Shown here piece by piece: positions 43,752-51,723 of a DNA stretch of 64,000 nt. A program made the translations under genes and the position numbers. How positions within the stretch are numbered: position 1 is the stretch's first letter; each line of letters starts with the position of its first letter. The notes under the pieces are model-generated. The model saw only the letters and a list, made by a program, of their open reading frames with translations. It had not been told where the DNA came from and did not search any database. Origin of the DNA: Sandaracinus amylolyticus (GTDB taxonomy: Bacteria; Myxococcota_A; Polyangia; Polyangiales; Sandaracinaceae); NCBI RefSeq assembly GCF_021631985.1, contig NZ_CP070225.1, forward strand, positions 2,356,001-2,420,000. The letters run 5' to 3'.

Positions 43752-45160
43752 TGGACGGCGGCGAACGGTCGATCGTGTCGGAGCTGGACGCGCGCACGCG
43801 CGCCTTCGAGCTGCGGTTCATGCGCACTGCGAGCGCCGGGCTCGCGACGGTGATGGTCGCGGCGCTCAGCGCGATCTCGTACTTCCAGCCCTCGCTCGTC
43901 TCCGTCGCGTGCCTGGGGATCATCGTGATCGCGACGGGCAGCGCGTTCGGGCTCACGTTCACGCCGTACCGCCGCTCGGCGGCGGCGGTGCTGCTCTTCG
44001 GCACGTCGTGCGGCGCGCTCCTCGCGGTCGCGTTCGACGGCACGGGCACGTTGGGGTCGGGCGCGCTGCAGGCGCTGCTCATCAACGTCGCGCTCTCGCC
44101 GTTCCTGCTGCCGCGCAGCGGCGTGATCGCGCTGGTCGGGTTCAACGCGGGCGCGGGCATGCTCGCGCACCTCAAGGTCGGCCTGGTCGACGGGGGATCG
44201 CCGGCCGACCTGGTGCCCGCGGCGGTGGGCTCGGCGCTCGTGCTCGGCGTCGCAGCGCTCTCGATCTCGTCGTTCGTCGGTCAGGCGAAGGAGCACCAGG
44301 ACTCGCTGCGCCAGCGCCTGCACGACATCGACATCGTGATGGAGCGCGCGCGGCGCATCGCGAAGGGCGATCTCGCCGGCGAGATCCAGGGCGACAGCGA
44401 CGTCTCGCGCGTGATCGCGTCGATGCTCGGCGGGCTGCGCGGGCTGGTGGAGCAGATCCAGAAGGACGCGTCGCAGCTCACCCACGCGAGCAACGAGATC
44501 GCGGCGATGGCGCAGCAGCAGGAGCGCAGCGCGATCGAGCAGGGCGGCGCGATCGAGGAGACGCGGCGCACCGTCGGCACGCTGCTCCAGGGCTCGCGCT
44601 CGATCGCCGGGGCGGCGCGCGGCGTGACCGACAATGCGAGCGCGACGCTGCAGAACGCGGAGCTGATCAGCGATCGCATCCGCACGCTGACCGAGCACGC
44701 GCAGCGCATCACCGAGCTGCTCGAGCTGATCCGCGACGTCGCGAACAAGTCGGAGCTGCTCGCGCTCAACGCGGCGCTCGAGGGCGCGAAGGCGGGCGAG
44801 GCGGGGCGCGGCTTCTCACTGGTCGCGAACCAGATGCAGCGGCTCGCGGAGAGCGTGATGGAGTCGGTGAAGATCGTGAAGGAGCTCACCGGCGACATCC
44901 GCAAGGCGACCCAGGCGACCGCGCTGGCGACCGAAGACGCGACGAAGCTCGCGCGGGACACCACCGACGCGGCGCGCCGCATCGGCGTGATCACCGAGGA
45001 GCAGGAGTCGAGCACCGAGCAGGTGACGCGCGCGATGGACGAGATCGCCGACGCGACGCATCAGAGCGCGGCGGGCACGAACCAGACGCTGCAAGCGGTG
45101 CGCGAGCTCTCGCAGATCGCGGAGCGCCTGCACCACTACACGTCGCAGTTCCAGCTCTAG
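43751..45160 (+). CDS. Membrane-anchored methyl-accepting chemotaxis protein
   Basis: The 469-residue protein has about six hydrophobic segments in residues 25-185 with short connections, so there is no periplasmic ligand domain; the signal is probably sensed within the membrane. A HAMP-like helix pair (AKGDLAGEIQGDSDVSRVI) and a signalling coiled coil follow. The hairpin tip is IRDVANKSELLALNAALEGAKAGEAGRGFSLVANQMQRLAE, the conserved kinase-contact region. FrzCD of Myxococcus is cytoplasmic, so this receptor differs. GGAGGAGG lies before the ATG. Its TAG shares the palindrome CTAG with the convergent murG stop. Confidence 0.9.
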   Translation: MDGGERSIVSELDARTRAFELRFMRTASAGLATVMVAALSAISYFQPSLVSVACLGIIVIATGSAFGLTFTPYRRSAAAVLLFGTSCGALLAVAFDGTGTLGSGALQALLINVALSPFLLPRSGVIALVGFNAGAGMLAHLKVGLVDGGSPADLVPAAVGSALVLGVAALSISSFVGQAKEHQDSLRQRLHDIDIVMERARRIAKGDLAGEIQGDSDVSRVIASMLGGLRGLVEQIQKDASQLTHASNEIAAMAQQQERSAIEQGGAIEETRRTVGTLLQGSRSIAGAARGVTDNASATLQNAELISDRIRTLTEHAQRITELLELIRDVANKSELLALNAALEGAKAGEAGRGFSLVANQMQRLAESVMESVKIVKELTGDIRKATQATALATEDATKLARDTTDAARRIGVITEEQESSTEQVTRAMDEIADATHQSAAGTNQTLQAVRELSQIAERLHHYTSQFQL

Positions 45161-46443
45161 CTGGCGAGCGCGGCGCGCGGGATCGGGAACACCGCCGGCT
45201 CGAAGCGCGCGACCGGCGGTGCGCTCGCGCGGCGCGCCTCGATCGAGCCGCGCGAGGCGCGGAAGTCGACGCGCGCGAACGCCATCCCGGGCTCGGGATC
45301 GTGCCGCGGCGGCGGGATCGTCGGCACGCGCGCGGGCGTCATCGTCGCGCGGCCCAGCCACGAGATGAGATCGTCGACGATCGCGGCGGCCGCATCGGGG
45401 CGGCCCTCGTCGCGCGCGGCGGCGGCCATCGCGCGGCGTCGCGCCGGATCGTCGAGCAGCGCGCGCACCTCGCCGGCGAGGCGATCGATGGTCAAGCTCG
45501 CTTGACGAATCGCGATCGCGGCCCCGGCGCGCTCGAGCGCCTCGGCGTTGCGCGCCTGGTGATCGTCGGCGGCGTGGGGGTAGGGCACGAGGATCGACGG
45601 GCGTCCGATCGCGCAGAGCTCGGCGAGCGTGGTCGCGCCCGCGCGCGCGATGACCAGCGTCGAGCTCGCGTACGCGCGCGCCATATCGTCGATGAACGAC
45701 ACGACCTCGGCCTTCACGCCCAGCGCCTCGTAGCGCGCCACGACCTCGGCCTGCATCGCCGCGCCGGTCTGGTGCACGACCTCGATGCCGCGCTCGGTCA
45801 CCCCCGCGGCCGCGAGCGCCTCGGGCACCGTCTCGTTGAGCGCCTTGGCGCCCTGCGATCCGCCGAGCACCAGGATGCGGCGCGCGCGCAGCTCGAACGC
45901 CTCGGGGTCGCTCAGCGCGAGGCGCGCCGCGTCGACGAACGCGCGTCGCACCGGGTTGCCCACGACGCGCGCCTTCTCGCCGAAGTGCGACGCCGTGACC
46001 TCGTAGGTCAGGTACGCGCGGCCGACGACCGGCGCGAGCATGCGGTTCGTGAGACCGACGTGAGCGTTCTGCTCCATCAGCGCGCACGGGATGCCGAGGC
46101 TCGCCGCGGCGACGAGCATCGGGCCCGACGAGTACCCGCCGACGCCGAGCACGACGTCGGGCTCGACGTCGCGCAGGATCGAGACCGCGTGGCTCCACGC
46201 GCCCGGGAGCTTCAGCAAGGACTTCATGAAGCCCGCCGGGTCGGTGCCCTTCAGCGGGCGCACGTCGAGCGCCTCGAAGCGCTCGCGCATCGCCGGGATC
46301 ACGCGCGCCTCGATACCGCGCTCGGTCCCGACGTACGCGACGTCGAGGTCGTGGTTGCGCCGGCGCAGCTCCTCGACCACCGCGATCCCCGGGAAGAGAT
46401 GACCTCCCGTACCGCCCCCCGCGATGACGACGCGCTCGATCAT
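45157..46443 (-). CDS. murG: UDP-GlcNAc:undecaprenyl-PP-MurNAc-pentapeptide transferase
   Basis: The 428-residue GT28 enzyme converts lipid I to lipid II at the inner face of the membrane. Motifs: IAGGGTGGHLFPGIAV (G-loop 1), GVGGYSSGPMLVAA, PCALMEQNAHVGLTNR, LVLGGSQGAKALNE (G-loop 3), FIDDMARAYASSTLVIARAGATTLAEL and PYPHAADDHQARNA. MurG is usually about 360 residues. This one has an extra C-terminal tail of about 60 residues, rich in Arg/Pro. The ATG overlaps the ftsW stop (ATGA). It is the last gene of the dcw cluster here. Confidence 0.95.
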   Translation of the reverse strand: MIERVVIAGGGTGGHLFPGIAVVEELRRRNHDLDVAYVGTERGIEARVIPAMRERFEALDVRPLKGTDPAGFMKSLLKLPGAWSHAVSILRDVEPDVVLGVGGYSSGPMLVAAASLGIPCALMEQNAHVGLTNRMLAPVVGRAYLTYEVTASHFGEKARVVGNPVRRAFVDAARLALSDPEAFELRARRILVLGGSQGAKALNETVPEALAAAGVTERGIEVVHQTGAAMQAEVVARYEALGVKAEVVSFIDDMARAYASSTLVIARAGATTLAELCAIGRPSILVPYPHAADDHQARNAEALERAGAAIAIRQASLTIDRLAGEVRALLDDPARRRAMAAAARDEGRPDAAAAIVDDLISWLGRATMTPARVPTIPPPRHDPEPGMAFARVDFRASRGSIEARRASAPPVARFEPAVFPIPRAALAS

Positions 46444-47744
46444 GCTGCGCCTCCTTCGAACAGCTTCAGGCCGGTCGGCGCGCTCGCCCGCGCGTTGCCG
46501 GTCTGGGTGGACTCGCTCGTCGCGGTCTCGTCGCCCTCGCGAGGCCGCGACACGTTGAGCAGGATCCCGAGCGCCGCCGCGTTCACGAGCAGCGCCGATC
46601 CGCCGTAGCTCACGAAGGGCAGCACGAGGCCCTTGGTCGGCACCATGCCCATCGCGACTGCGAGGTTCGTGAACGCCTGCAGGCCCACGAACATCGTCAC
46701 GCCGACCGCGAGGAACGAGCCGTAGTCGTCCGCTGCGCGGAACGCGACGCGCACGCCGCGCACGACGATCAGCACGAACGCGAGCACGACCAGCGCGATG
46801 CCGACGAAGCCGAGCTCCTCGCCGATGATCGCGCTGACGAAGTCGGTGTGCGCCTCGGGCAGGAAGAAGAGCTTCTGCAGCGAGTCGCCGATGCCGACGC
46901 CGGTCGCGCCGCCGGAGCCGAATGCGATCATCGACTCCGCGACCTGGTAGCCCGCGTCCTGACGGTGCCCGAAGGGATCGAGGAACGCCTCGACGCGTCG
47001 CATGCGGTACGGCGAGCTGATCACGAGCAGCACCGCGAGCGCCGCGCCCGCGAGCACCATCGAAAGGATCGGACCGACCTTCGCGCCCGCCGCGAAGAGC
47101 AGCACGAACGTGATCACGCAGATCATCACCGCGCTGCCGAAGTCGGGCTGGCGCAGGCAGAGCAGCGCGAGGAAGCCCATCACGAGCAGGTGGGGGAGGA
47201 TGCCGACCTTGAAGGTGCGGATCGCCTCCTGCTTCTTCGAGAGCGAGTAGGCGAGCCAGAGGATCATCGCGACCTTCGCGACCTCGGCGGGCTGCACGTG
47301 GAACGGACCGATCGCGATCCAGCGTGCCGCACCGCCCGCGCTGTGGCCGAAGCCGAGCGCGACGTAGACGAGCAGCGCGATCGTCACGGCGAGGATCGGA
47401 TAGGTGAGCGCGCGGAGGCGGTGATAGTCGATGCGCGAGACGACGATCATCAGCGGGAGCGCGATCGCCGCGAAGATGGCCTGGCGCTTGAGGAAGAAGA
47501 GCCCGTCGTGGAAGCGCTGCGAGGCGAACACCGCGCTCGCGCTGAACACCATCACGACGCCGAACGCGATCAGCGCGAGCACGATCCCGAGCAGCACGGG
47601 ATCGCTCGGGCCGATCGCCTTGGGCCATCCGCCGAGGAGCGAGGGCGCGGGCGCTGGAACCGACGCGCGCGGCACGTCGGCCACGCGAAGCGGCGTCTCG
47701 CTCTTGCGGAATCGCGCCGCGATCCAGCTGCGGATCATGCCCAT
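46440..47744 (-). CDS. ftsW: Lipid II polymerase / division protein FtsW
   Basis: The 434-residue SEDS-family membrane protein has about ten helices. Markers: VMVFSASAVFA, GGAARWIAIGPFHVQPAEVAK, LCLRQPDFGSAV, GIGDSLQKLFFLPEAHTDFVSAIIGEELGF and GLVLPFVSYGGSALLVN. The aspartate of the catalytic loop (RQPDFGSA) is present. It polymerises glycan strands at the septum together with FtsI. About 45 N-terminal residues are cytosolic; the Ser/Thr-rich C-terminal tail is unlike the core. The start MGMIRSW at 47744 sits next to the murD stop. Confidence 0.94.
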   Translation of the reverse strand: MGMIRSWIAARFRKSETPLRVADVPRASVPAPAPSLLGGWPKAIGPSDPVLLGIVLALIAFGVVMVFSASAVFASQRFHDGLFFLKRQAIFAAIALPLMIVVSRIDYHRLRALTYPILAVTIALLVYVALGFGHSAGGAARWIAIGPFHVQPAEVAKVAMILWLAYSLSKKQEAIRTFKVGILPHLLVMGFLALLCLRQPDFGSAVMICVITFVLLFAAGAKVGPILSMVLAGAALAVLLVISSPYRMRRVEAFLDPFGHRQDAGYQVAESMIAFGSGGATGVGIGDSLQKLFFLPEAHTDFVSAIIGEELGFVGIALVVLAFVLIVVRGVRVAFRAADDYGSFLAVGVTMFVGLQAFTNLAVAMGMVPTKGLVLPFVSYGGSALLVNAAALGILLNVSRPREGDETATSESTQTGNARASAPTGLKLFEGGAA

Positions 47745-47745
47745 G

Positions 47746-49113
47746 TCAGATCGCCTCCGGCAGGGCGCGCACGGCGCGCGCGAACTCGTCACCGCGATGG
47801 GCGTACGAGCGGAACATGTCGAAGCTCGCGCACGCGGGCGCGAGCAGCACCGCGTCACCGGGGCGCGCCACCGCGCGCGCCTTCGCGACCGCGTCGTCGA
47901 TCGTCGTCGCCGCGATGCGCTCGACCGGCGAGCCCTCGAACGCGCTCGAGATCAGCGGGGCGGCCTCGCCGATCAGCACCAGCGCGCGCCCCATGCGCTC
48001 CATGCGCTCGCGCACCGGCGCGTAGGAGCCGCCCTTGTCGACGCCGCCCGCGATCAGCACGACGCGGCCCTCGAGATCGCCGAGCCCGTCGAGCGCCGCG
48101 ACCGTCGCGCCGACGTTCGTCGCCTTGCTGTCGTCGTAGTACGCGACGCCGTCGAGATCGCGCACGTGCACCATGCGGTGCGGCAGGCCCGCGAAGCGCG
48201 CGAGCACCTCTTCGATCGCGTCGCGCGACACGCCCGCGAGGCGCGCCGCGAGCGCCGCCGCGCAGGCGTTGGCCTGGTTGTGCAGTCCGCGGATGCGCAG
48301 CTTCGCGACCGGGAAGCGCAGCCCGCTGACCGCATCGACGATCACGCCGTTCTCGACGCGGACTTCACCATCCGCGCCGCCGAACGTGTGCAGCTGCGCG
48401 GCGCCGGCGCGCGCCAGCGCGAGGCAGAGCTCGTCGCCCGCGGGGACGATCGCGTGATCGTCCTTGGTCTGCGTGAAGAAGATGCGTCCCTTCGCCGCTG
48501 CGTACGCCGCGAACGTGCCGTGGCGATCGAGGTGATCCTCGGTGACGTTGAGGCACGCCGCGATGTGGCAGCGCATCGTCTCGATGCGCTCGAGCTGGAA
48601 GCTCGACAGCTCCGCGACCACGAGGCCCTGCGTGCTCTCCGCGGCCTCGGTGCCCACCGCGAGCGCGAGCGCATCGCCGAGGTTGCCGCCGGTGAACGAA
48701 GGACGACCGCTCGCCGCGCACATCTCGCCGACGAGCGTGGTCACCGTGCTCTTGCCGTTGCTGCCGGTGATCCCGATCAGCGTTCCACGGAGGAAATGAG
48801 CGGCGAGCTCGACCTCGGGGATCACCTTCGCGCCCCGCTTCTCTGCCGCGTCGACCACCGCGAGCGAGGGCACGCCGGGCGAGAGCACGATCACGTCGGC
48901 CGCCGCGAAGAGCGACTCCGGATGTCCGCCGAGCACCACGTCGACGCCGATCGCGCGCGCATCGGCGACCAGCGCGGACGCCTCGGCCTCGCTCTTCTTG
49001 TCGTTGATCGAGACGCGCGCGCCGGCCTTCGCGGCGAGGCGCGCCGCCGCGAGGCCGCTCTTGCCGCCACCCACGACCACGAGACGCTTGCCTGCGAGAT
49101 CCAGCACCGTCAT
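47746..49113 (-). CDS. murD: UDP-N-acetylmuramoylalanine-D-glutamate ligase
   Basis: The 455-residue Mur ligase adds D-Glu to UDP-MurNAc-L-Ala. The N-terminal Rossmann part GKRLVVVGGGKSGLAAARLA, the ATP loop GITGSNGKSTVTTL, the central NVTEDHLDRHGTFAAY and YYDDSKATNVGAT near the C-terminus (DSKATN motif) identify MurD. It is a cytosolic enzyme. GAGGAG lies directly before the ATG. It starts 13 bases after the mraY stop, in line with the transcript. Confidence 0.96.
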   Translation of the reverse strand: MTVLDLAGKRLVVVGGGKSGLAAARLAAKAGARVSINDKKSEAEASALVADARAIGVDVVLGGHPESLFAAADVIVLSPGVPSLAVVDAAEKRGAKVIPEVELAAHFLRGTLIGITGSNGKSTVTTLVGEMCAASGRPSFTGGNLGDALALAVGTEAAESTQGLVVAELSSFQLERIETMRCHIAACLNVTEDHLDRHGTFAAYAAAKGRIFFTQTKDDHAIVPAGDELCLALARAGAAQLHTFGGADGEVRVENGVIVDAVSGLRFPVAKLRIRGLHNQANACAAALAARLAGVSRDAIEEVLARFAGLPHRMVHVRDLDGVAYYDDSKATNVGATVAALDGLGDLEGRVVLIAGGVDKGGSYAPVRERMERMGRALVLIGEAAPLISSAFEGSPVERIAATTIDDAVAKARAVARPGDAVLLAPACASFDMFRSYAHRGDEFARAVRALPEAI

Positions 49114-49126
49114 CTCCTCGCTGCAG

Positions 49127-50248
49127 TCACCTCAGCTTCAGCGTCGCGAGGCTCGCGAGCGCCAGCATGATGCTGATGATCCAGAAACGGACGATGACCT
49201 TCGGCTCGGGCCACCCCTTCTTCTCGAAGTGGTGGTGGATCGGGGCCATCAGGAAGATGCGCTTCTTGAACAGCTTGAAGCTCGCGACCTGACCGATGAC
49301 GCTCACGCCCTCGATCACGAAGATCCCGCCGAGCAGCACCGAGAGCAGCTCGTTCTTCGTGAGCACCGCGAGCGTCCCGAGCCCGCCGCCGAGCGCAAGC
49401 GAGCCCACGTCGCCCATGAAGACCTGCGCGGGGTACGTGTTGAACCAGAGGAACCCGAAGCCCGCGCCGATCATCGCGCCGCAGTAGACGCTGAGATCGC
49501 TCGCGCTCTCGAGCGACGGGATCTGCAGGTAGTCCGCGAGGTCCTCGCCGAAGAACGTGACGCCCGCGAGGTACGCGAGGATCGCGTAGGTGCCCGCGTT
49601 GATCATCACCGGGCCGATCGCGAGGCCGTCGAGGCCGTCGGTGAGGTTCACGCAGTTCGAGGTCGCGACGATCACGAACGCGCCGAACATCACGTACGCC
49701 CACGAGGGGAGGGCGATCTGCACGCGATCGAACGCGACGAAGGGGACCGCGAGGCGGTTGCGGATCGCGAGCCAGTCCTCGCCGAGCCCGGCCTCGCCGT
49801 ACCAGAGGTAGGCGCACACCGCGATCGCGACCGAGAACTGCAGGACGAGCTTGCCGCGCGCCGAGAGACCGCCGGTGTCCTTCTTCCGGACCTTGCGCGC
49901 GTCGTCGATGTAGCCGACCACGCCGTACGCCGCGGTGACCGCGAGCGTGAGCCACACCGGCGTGTTCGTCGGATCCGCCCAGAGCACCGTCGACGCGACG
50001 AGCGCGAGGAGGATGAGCGCACCGCCCATCGTCGGCGTGCCCGCCTTGCTGAGGTGGCTCTGCGGGCCCTCCTTCCGGACGACCTGCCCGATCTGTCGCG
50101 ACTGCAGGCGACGGATGAACCACGGGTAGAGCCCGAACGTGAGCAGCATCGCGGTCATCGTCGCCGCGAGCACGCGGAACGGGACGTAGCGCAGGACGTT
50201 CAGGAACCCGATGCGATCGCTGTACGGATAGAGGAGGTAGTAGATCAT
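49127..50248 (-). CDS. mraY: Phospho-N-acetylmuramoyl-pentapeptide transferase
   Basis: The 373-residue protein has about ten membrane helices and makes lipid I from UDP-MurNAc-pentapeptide and undecaprenyl phosphate. Recognised: GPQSHLSKAGTPTMGGAL, the aspartate pair in VVGYIDDARKV, NCVNLTDGLDGLAIG, FLWFNTYPAQVFMGDVGSLALGGGLG and IHHHFEKKGWPEPK (HHH motif). The ATG overlaps the murF stop (ATGA). Length and motifs are normal for MraY1. Confidence 0.97.
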   Translation of the reverse strand: MIYYLLYPYSDRIGFLNVLRYVPFRVLAATMTAMLLTFGLYPWFIRRLQSRQIGQVVRKEGPQSHLSKAGTPTMGGALILLALVASTVLWADPTNTPVWLTLAVTAAYGVVGYIDDARKVRKKDTGGLSARGKLVLQFSVAIAVCAYLWYGEAGLGEDWLAIRNRLAVPFVAFDRVQIALPSWAYVMFGAFVIVATSNCVNLTDGLDGLAIGPVMINAGTYAILAYLAGVTFFGEDLADYLQIPSLESASDLSVYCGAMIGAGFGFLWFNTYPAQVFMGDVGSLALGGGLGTLAVLTKNELLSVLLGGIFVIEGVSVIGQVASFKLFKKRIFLMAPIHHHFEKKGWPEPKVIVRFWIISIMLALASLATLKLR

Positions 50249-51723
50249 CGCGGCGCCTCTTCACTGCCGGGCGCGGTGTTTCCGAACGCGTCCACCTCGC
50301 GCAGCCCCTCGACCACGCGCTCCATGCGCATCGAGCGCGATCCCTTCACGAGGATCACGTCGTTCGGCTCGACGAACGCGCGCACCAGCGCGATCGCCTC
50401 GGTGGGATCGTCGAGCCGCTCGATGCGGATGCCGCTCACGCCGCTCGCCATGCCCGCGGTGAGCGCGCCGCGCGCGGCCGCGCGCATCTCGGGGCCGCAG
50501 CACACGAGCAGCGCGACCCCGCTGGCGACCGCGGCCTCGCCGACGCTCTCGTGCAGGCGCTCGCTCTCGACGCCGAGCTCGAGCATGTCGCCCAGCACCG
50601 CGACCGCGCGGCCACCGCGCACCCGAGCGAGCTCGCAGCAGGTGCGCAGCGCGAGCTCGGTGGAGCGCGGGCTCGCGTTGTAGGCGTCGTCGAGGATGAT
50701 CGTGCCGCCGACACCCGGCACCGGACGCGCGCGGCCTTCACCGGGCGCGACGCGCTGGATGCCCTCGAGCGCCACGTGCACCGCGTCGGCGCCGCGGAGC
50801 GCGACGATCGCGGCGATCGCGGCCGCGCCGCAGCGCGCCGGACCCTCGCCGATCAGCGCGAGCTTCGCGTTCACGAACTCGTTGAGGCCGCGCACGACGT
50901 ACACGCAGCGCGTGCCGTCGAGCTCGATCTGGAGATCGGCGAGGCGCACGTCCGTGCCCTCGGCGAGCCCGAACGAGAGCTTGGTGCGCGCGGGGCTCCG
51001 CTCGGCGTAGGGCGCGAGGATCCCATCGTCCGCGGTGAACACGGCCGCGGCCTCCTCGTCGAGCCCGAGCAGCAGCGCGCCCTTCTCGCGCGCGACGCCC
51101 TCGATGCCGCCGACGCCCTCGGTGTGCACCTCGGCGACCGCGGTGACCACGCCGACGCTCGGCGCAGCGATCTCGGTGAGCCGCGCGATCTCGCCGGGCA
51201 CGTTCATGCCCATCTCGATCACCACCACGTCGTGATCGGGGCCCAGCGTGAAGAGCGTCATGGGGACGCCGATGCGGTTGTTGAGGTTGCCCGCGCTGCG
51301 CAGCACGCGGAGGCCGAGCGCTTCGAGCCCCGCGGCGGTGAGCTCCTTCGTCGTCGTCTTGCCGACCGATCCCGTGACCGCGACGAGCGGGATCGGGAAG
51401 CGACGGCGGTGCGCGAGCGCGAGATCGCCGAGCGCGCGCAGCGTGTCGGGGACGATCACCACGGCGACGCCGGCAGGCGCGCTCACCGGCTGCGAGACCA
51501 CGAGCGCGCCGGCGCCCGCCGCGATCACGGTGGCGACGAAGTCGTGCGCGTCGTGCTTCGCGCCGCGCAGCGCGACGAAGATGCACCCGGGCGTGACCGC
51601 GCGAGAGTCGGTGACGACGCCGACGAGCGGGCGATCGGTGCTCGCGGCGACGGTGCCGCGCGTCGCGACGGCGAGCTCGTCGATCGAGAAACGCGCGGAG
51701 TTCGCGGGGATCGGCGTGGCCAT
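50245..51723 (-). CDS. murF: UDP-N-acetylmuramoyl-tripeptide:D-alanyl-D-alanine ligase
   Basis: The 492-residue Mur ligase adds D-Ala-D-Ala. It has the N-terminal substrate domain with TDSRAVTPGCIFVALRGAKHDAHDF, the ATP loop VAVTGSVGKTTTKE, SAGNLNNRIGVPMTL, ALIEMGMN-like VVIEMGMNVPGEI and the C-terminal ILDDAYNASPRSTELAL (DAYNANP-like). It is a cytosolic enzyme. Its ATG overlaps the murE stop by one base (TGATG). The length is slightly above average because of Gly/Ala-rich loops. Confidence 0.96.
   Translation of the reverse strand: MATPIPANSARFSIDELAVATRGTVAASTDRPLVGVVTDSRAVTPGCIFVALRGAKHDAHDFVATVIAAGAGALVVSQPVSAPAGVAVVIVPDTLRALGDLALAHRRRFPIPLVAVTGSVGKTTTKELTAAGLEALGLRVLRSAGNLNNRIGVPMTLFTLGPDHDVVVIEMGMNVPGEIARLTEIAAPSVGVVTAVAEVHTEGVGGIEGVAREKGALLLGLDEEAAAVFTADDGILAPYAERSPARTKLSFGLAEGTDVRLADLQIELDGTRCVYVVRGLNEFVNAKLALIGEGPARCGAAAIAAIVALRGADAVHVALEGIQRVAPGEGRARPVPGVGGTIILDDAYNASPRSTELALRTCCELARVRGGRAVAVLGDMLELGVESERLHESVGEAAVASGVALLVCCGPEMRAAARGALTAGMASGVSGIRIERLDDPTEAIALVRAFVEPNDVILVKGSRSMRMERVVEGLREVDAFGNTAPGSEEAPR

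Noticed and set aside
43012-46608. A 1198-residue plus-strand open frame across cheR, the receptor and murG
   Set aside because: It crosses three well-supported genes on both strands and shows no domain; it is a by-product of few stop codons in GC-rich DNA.
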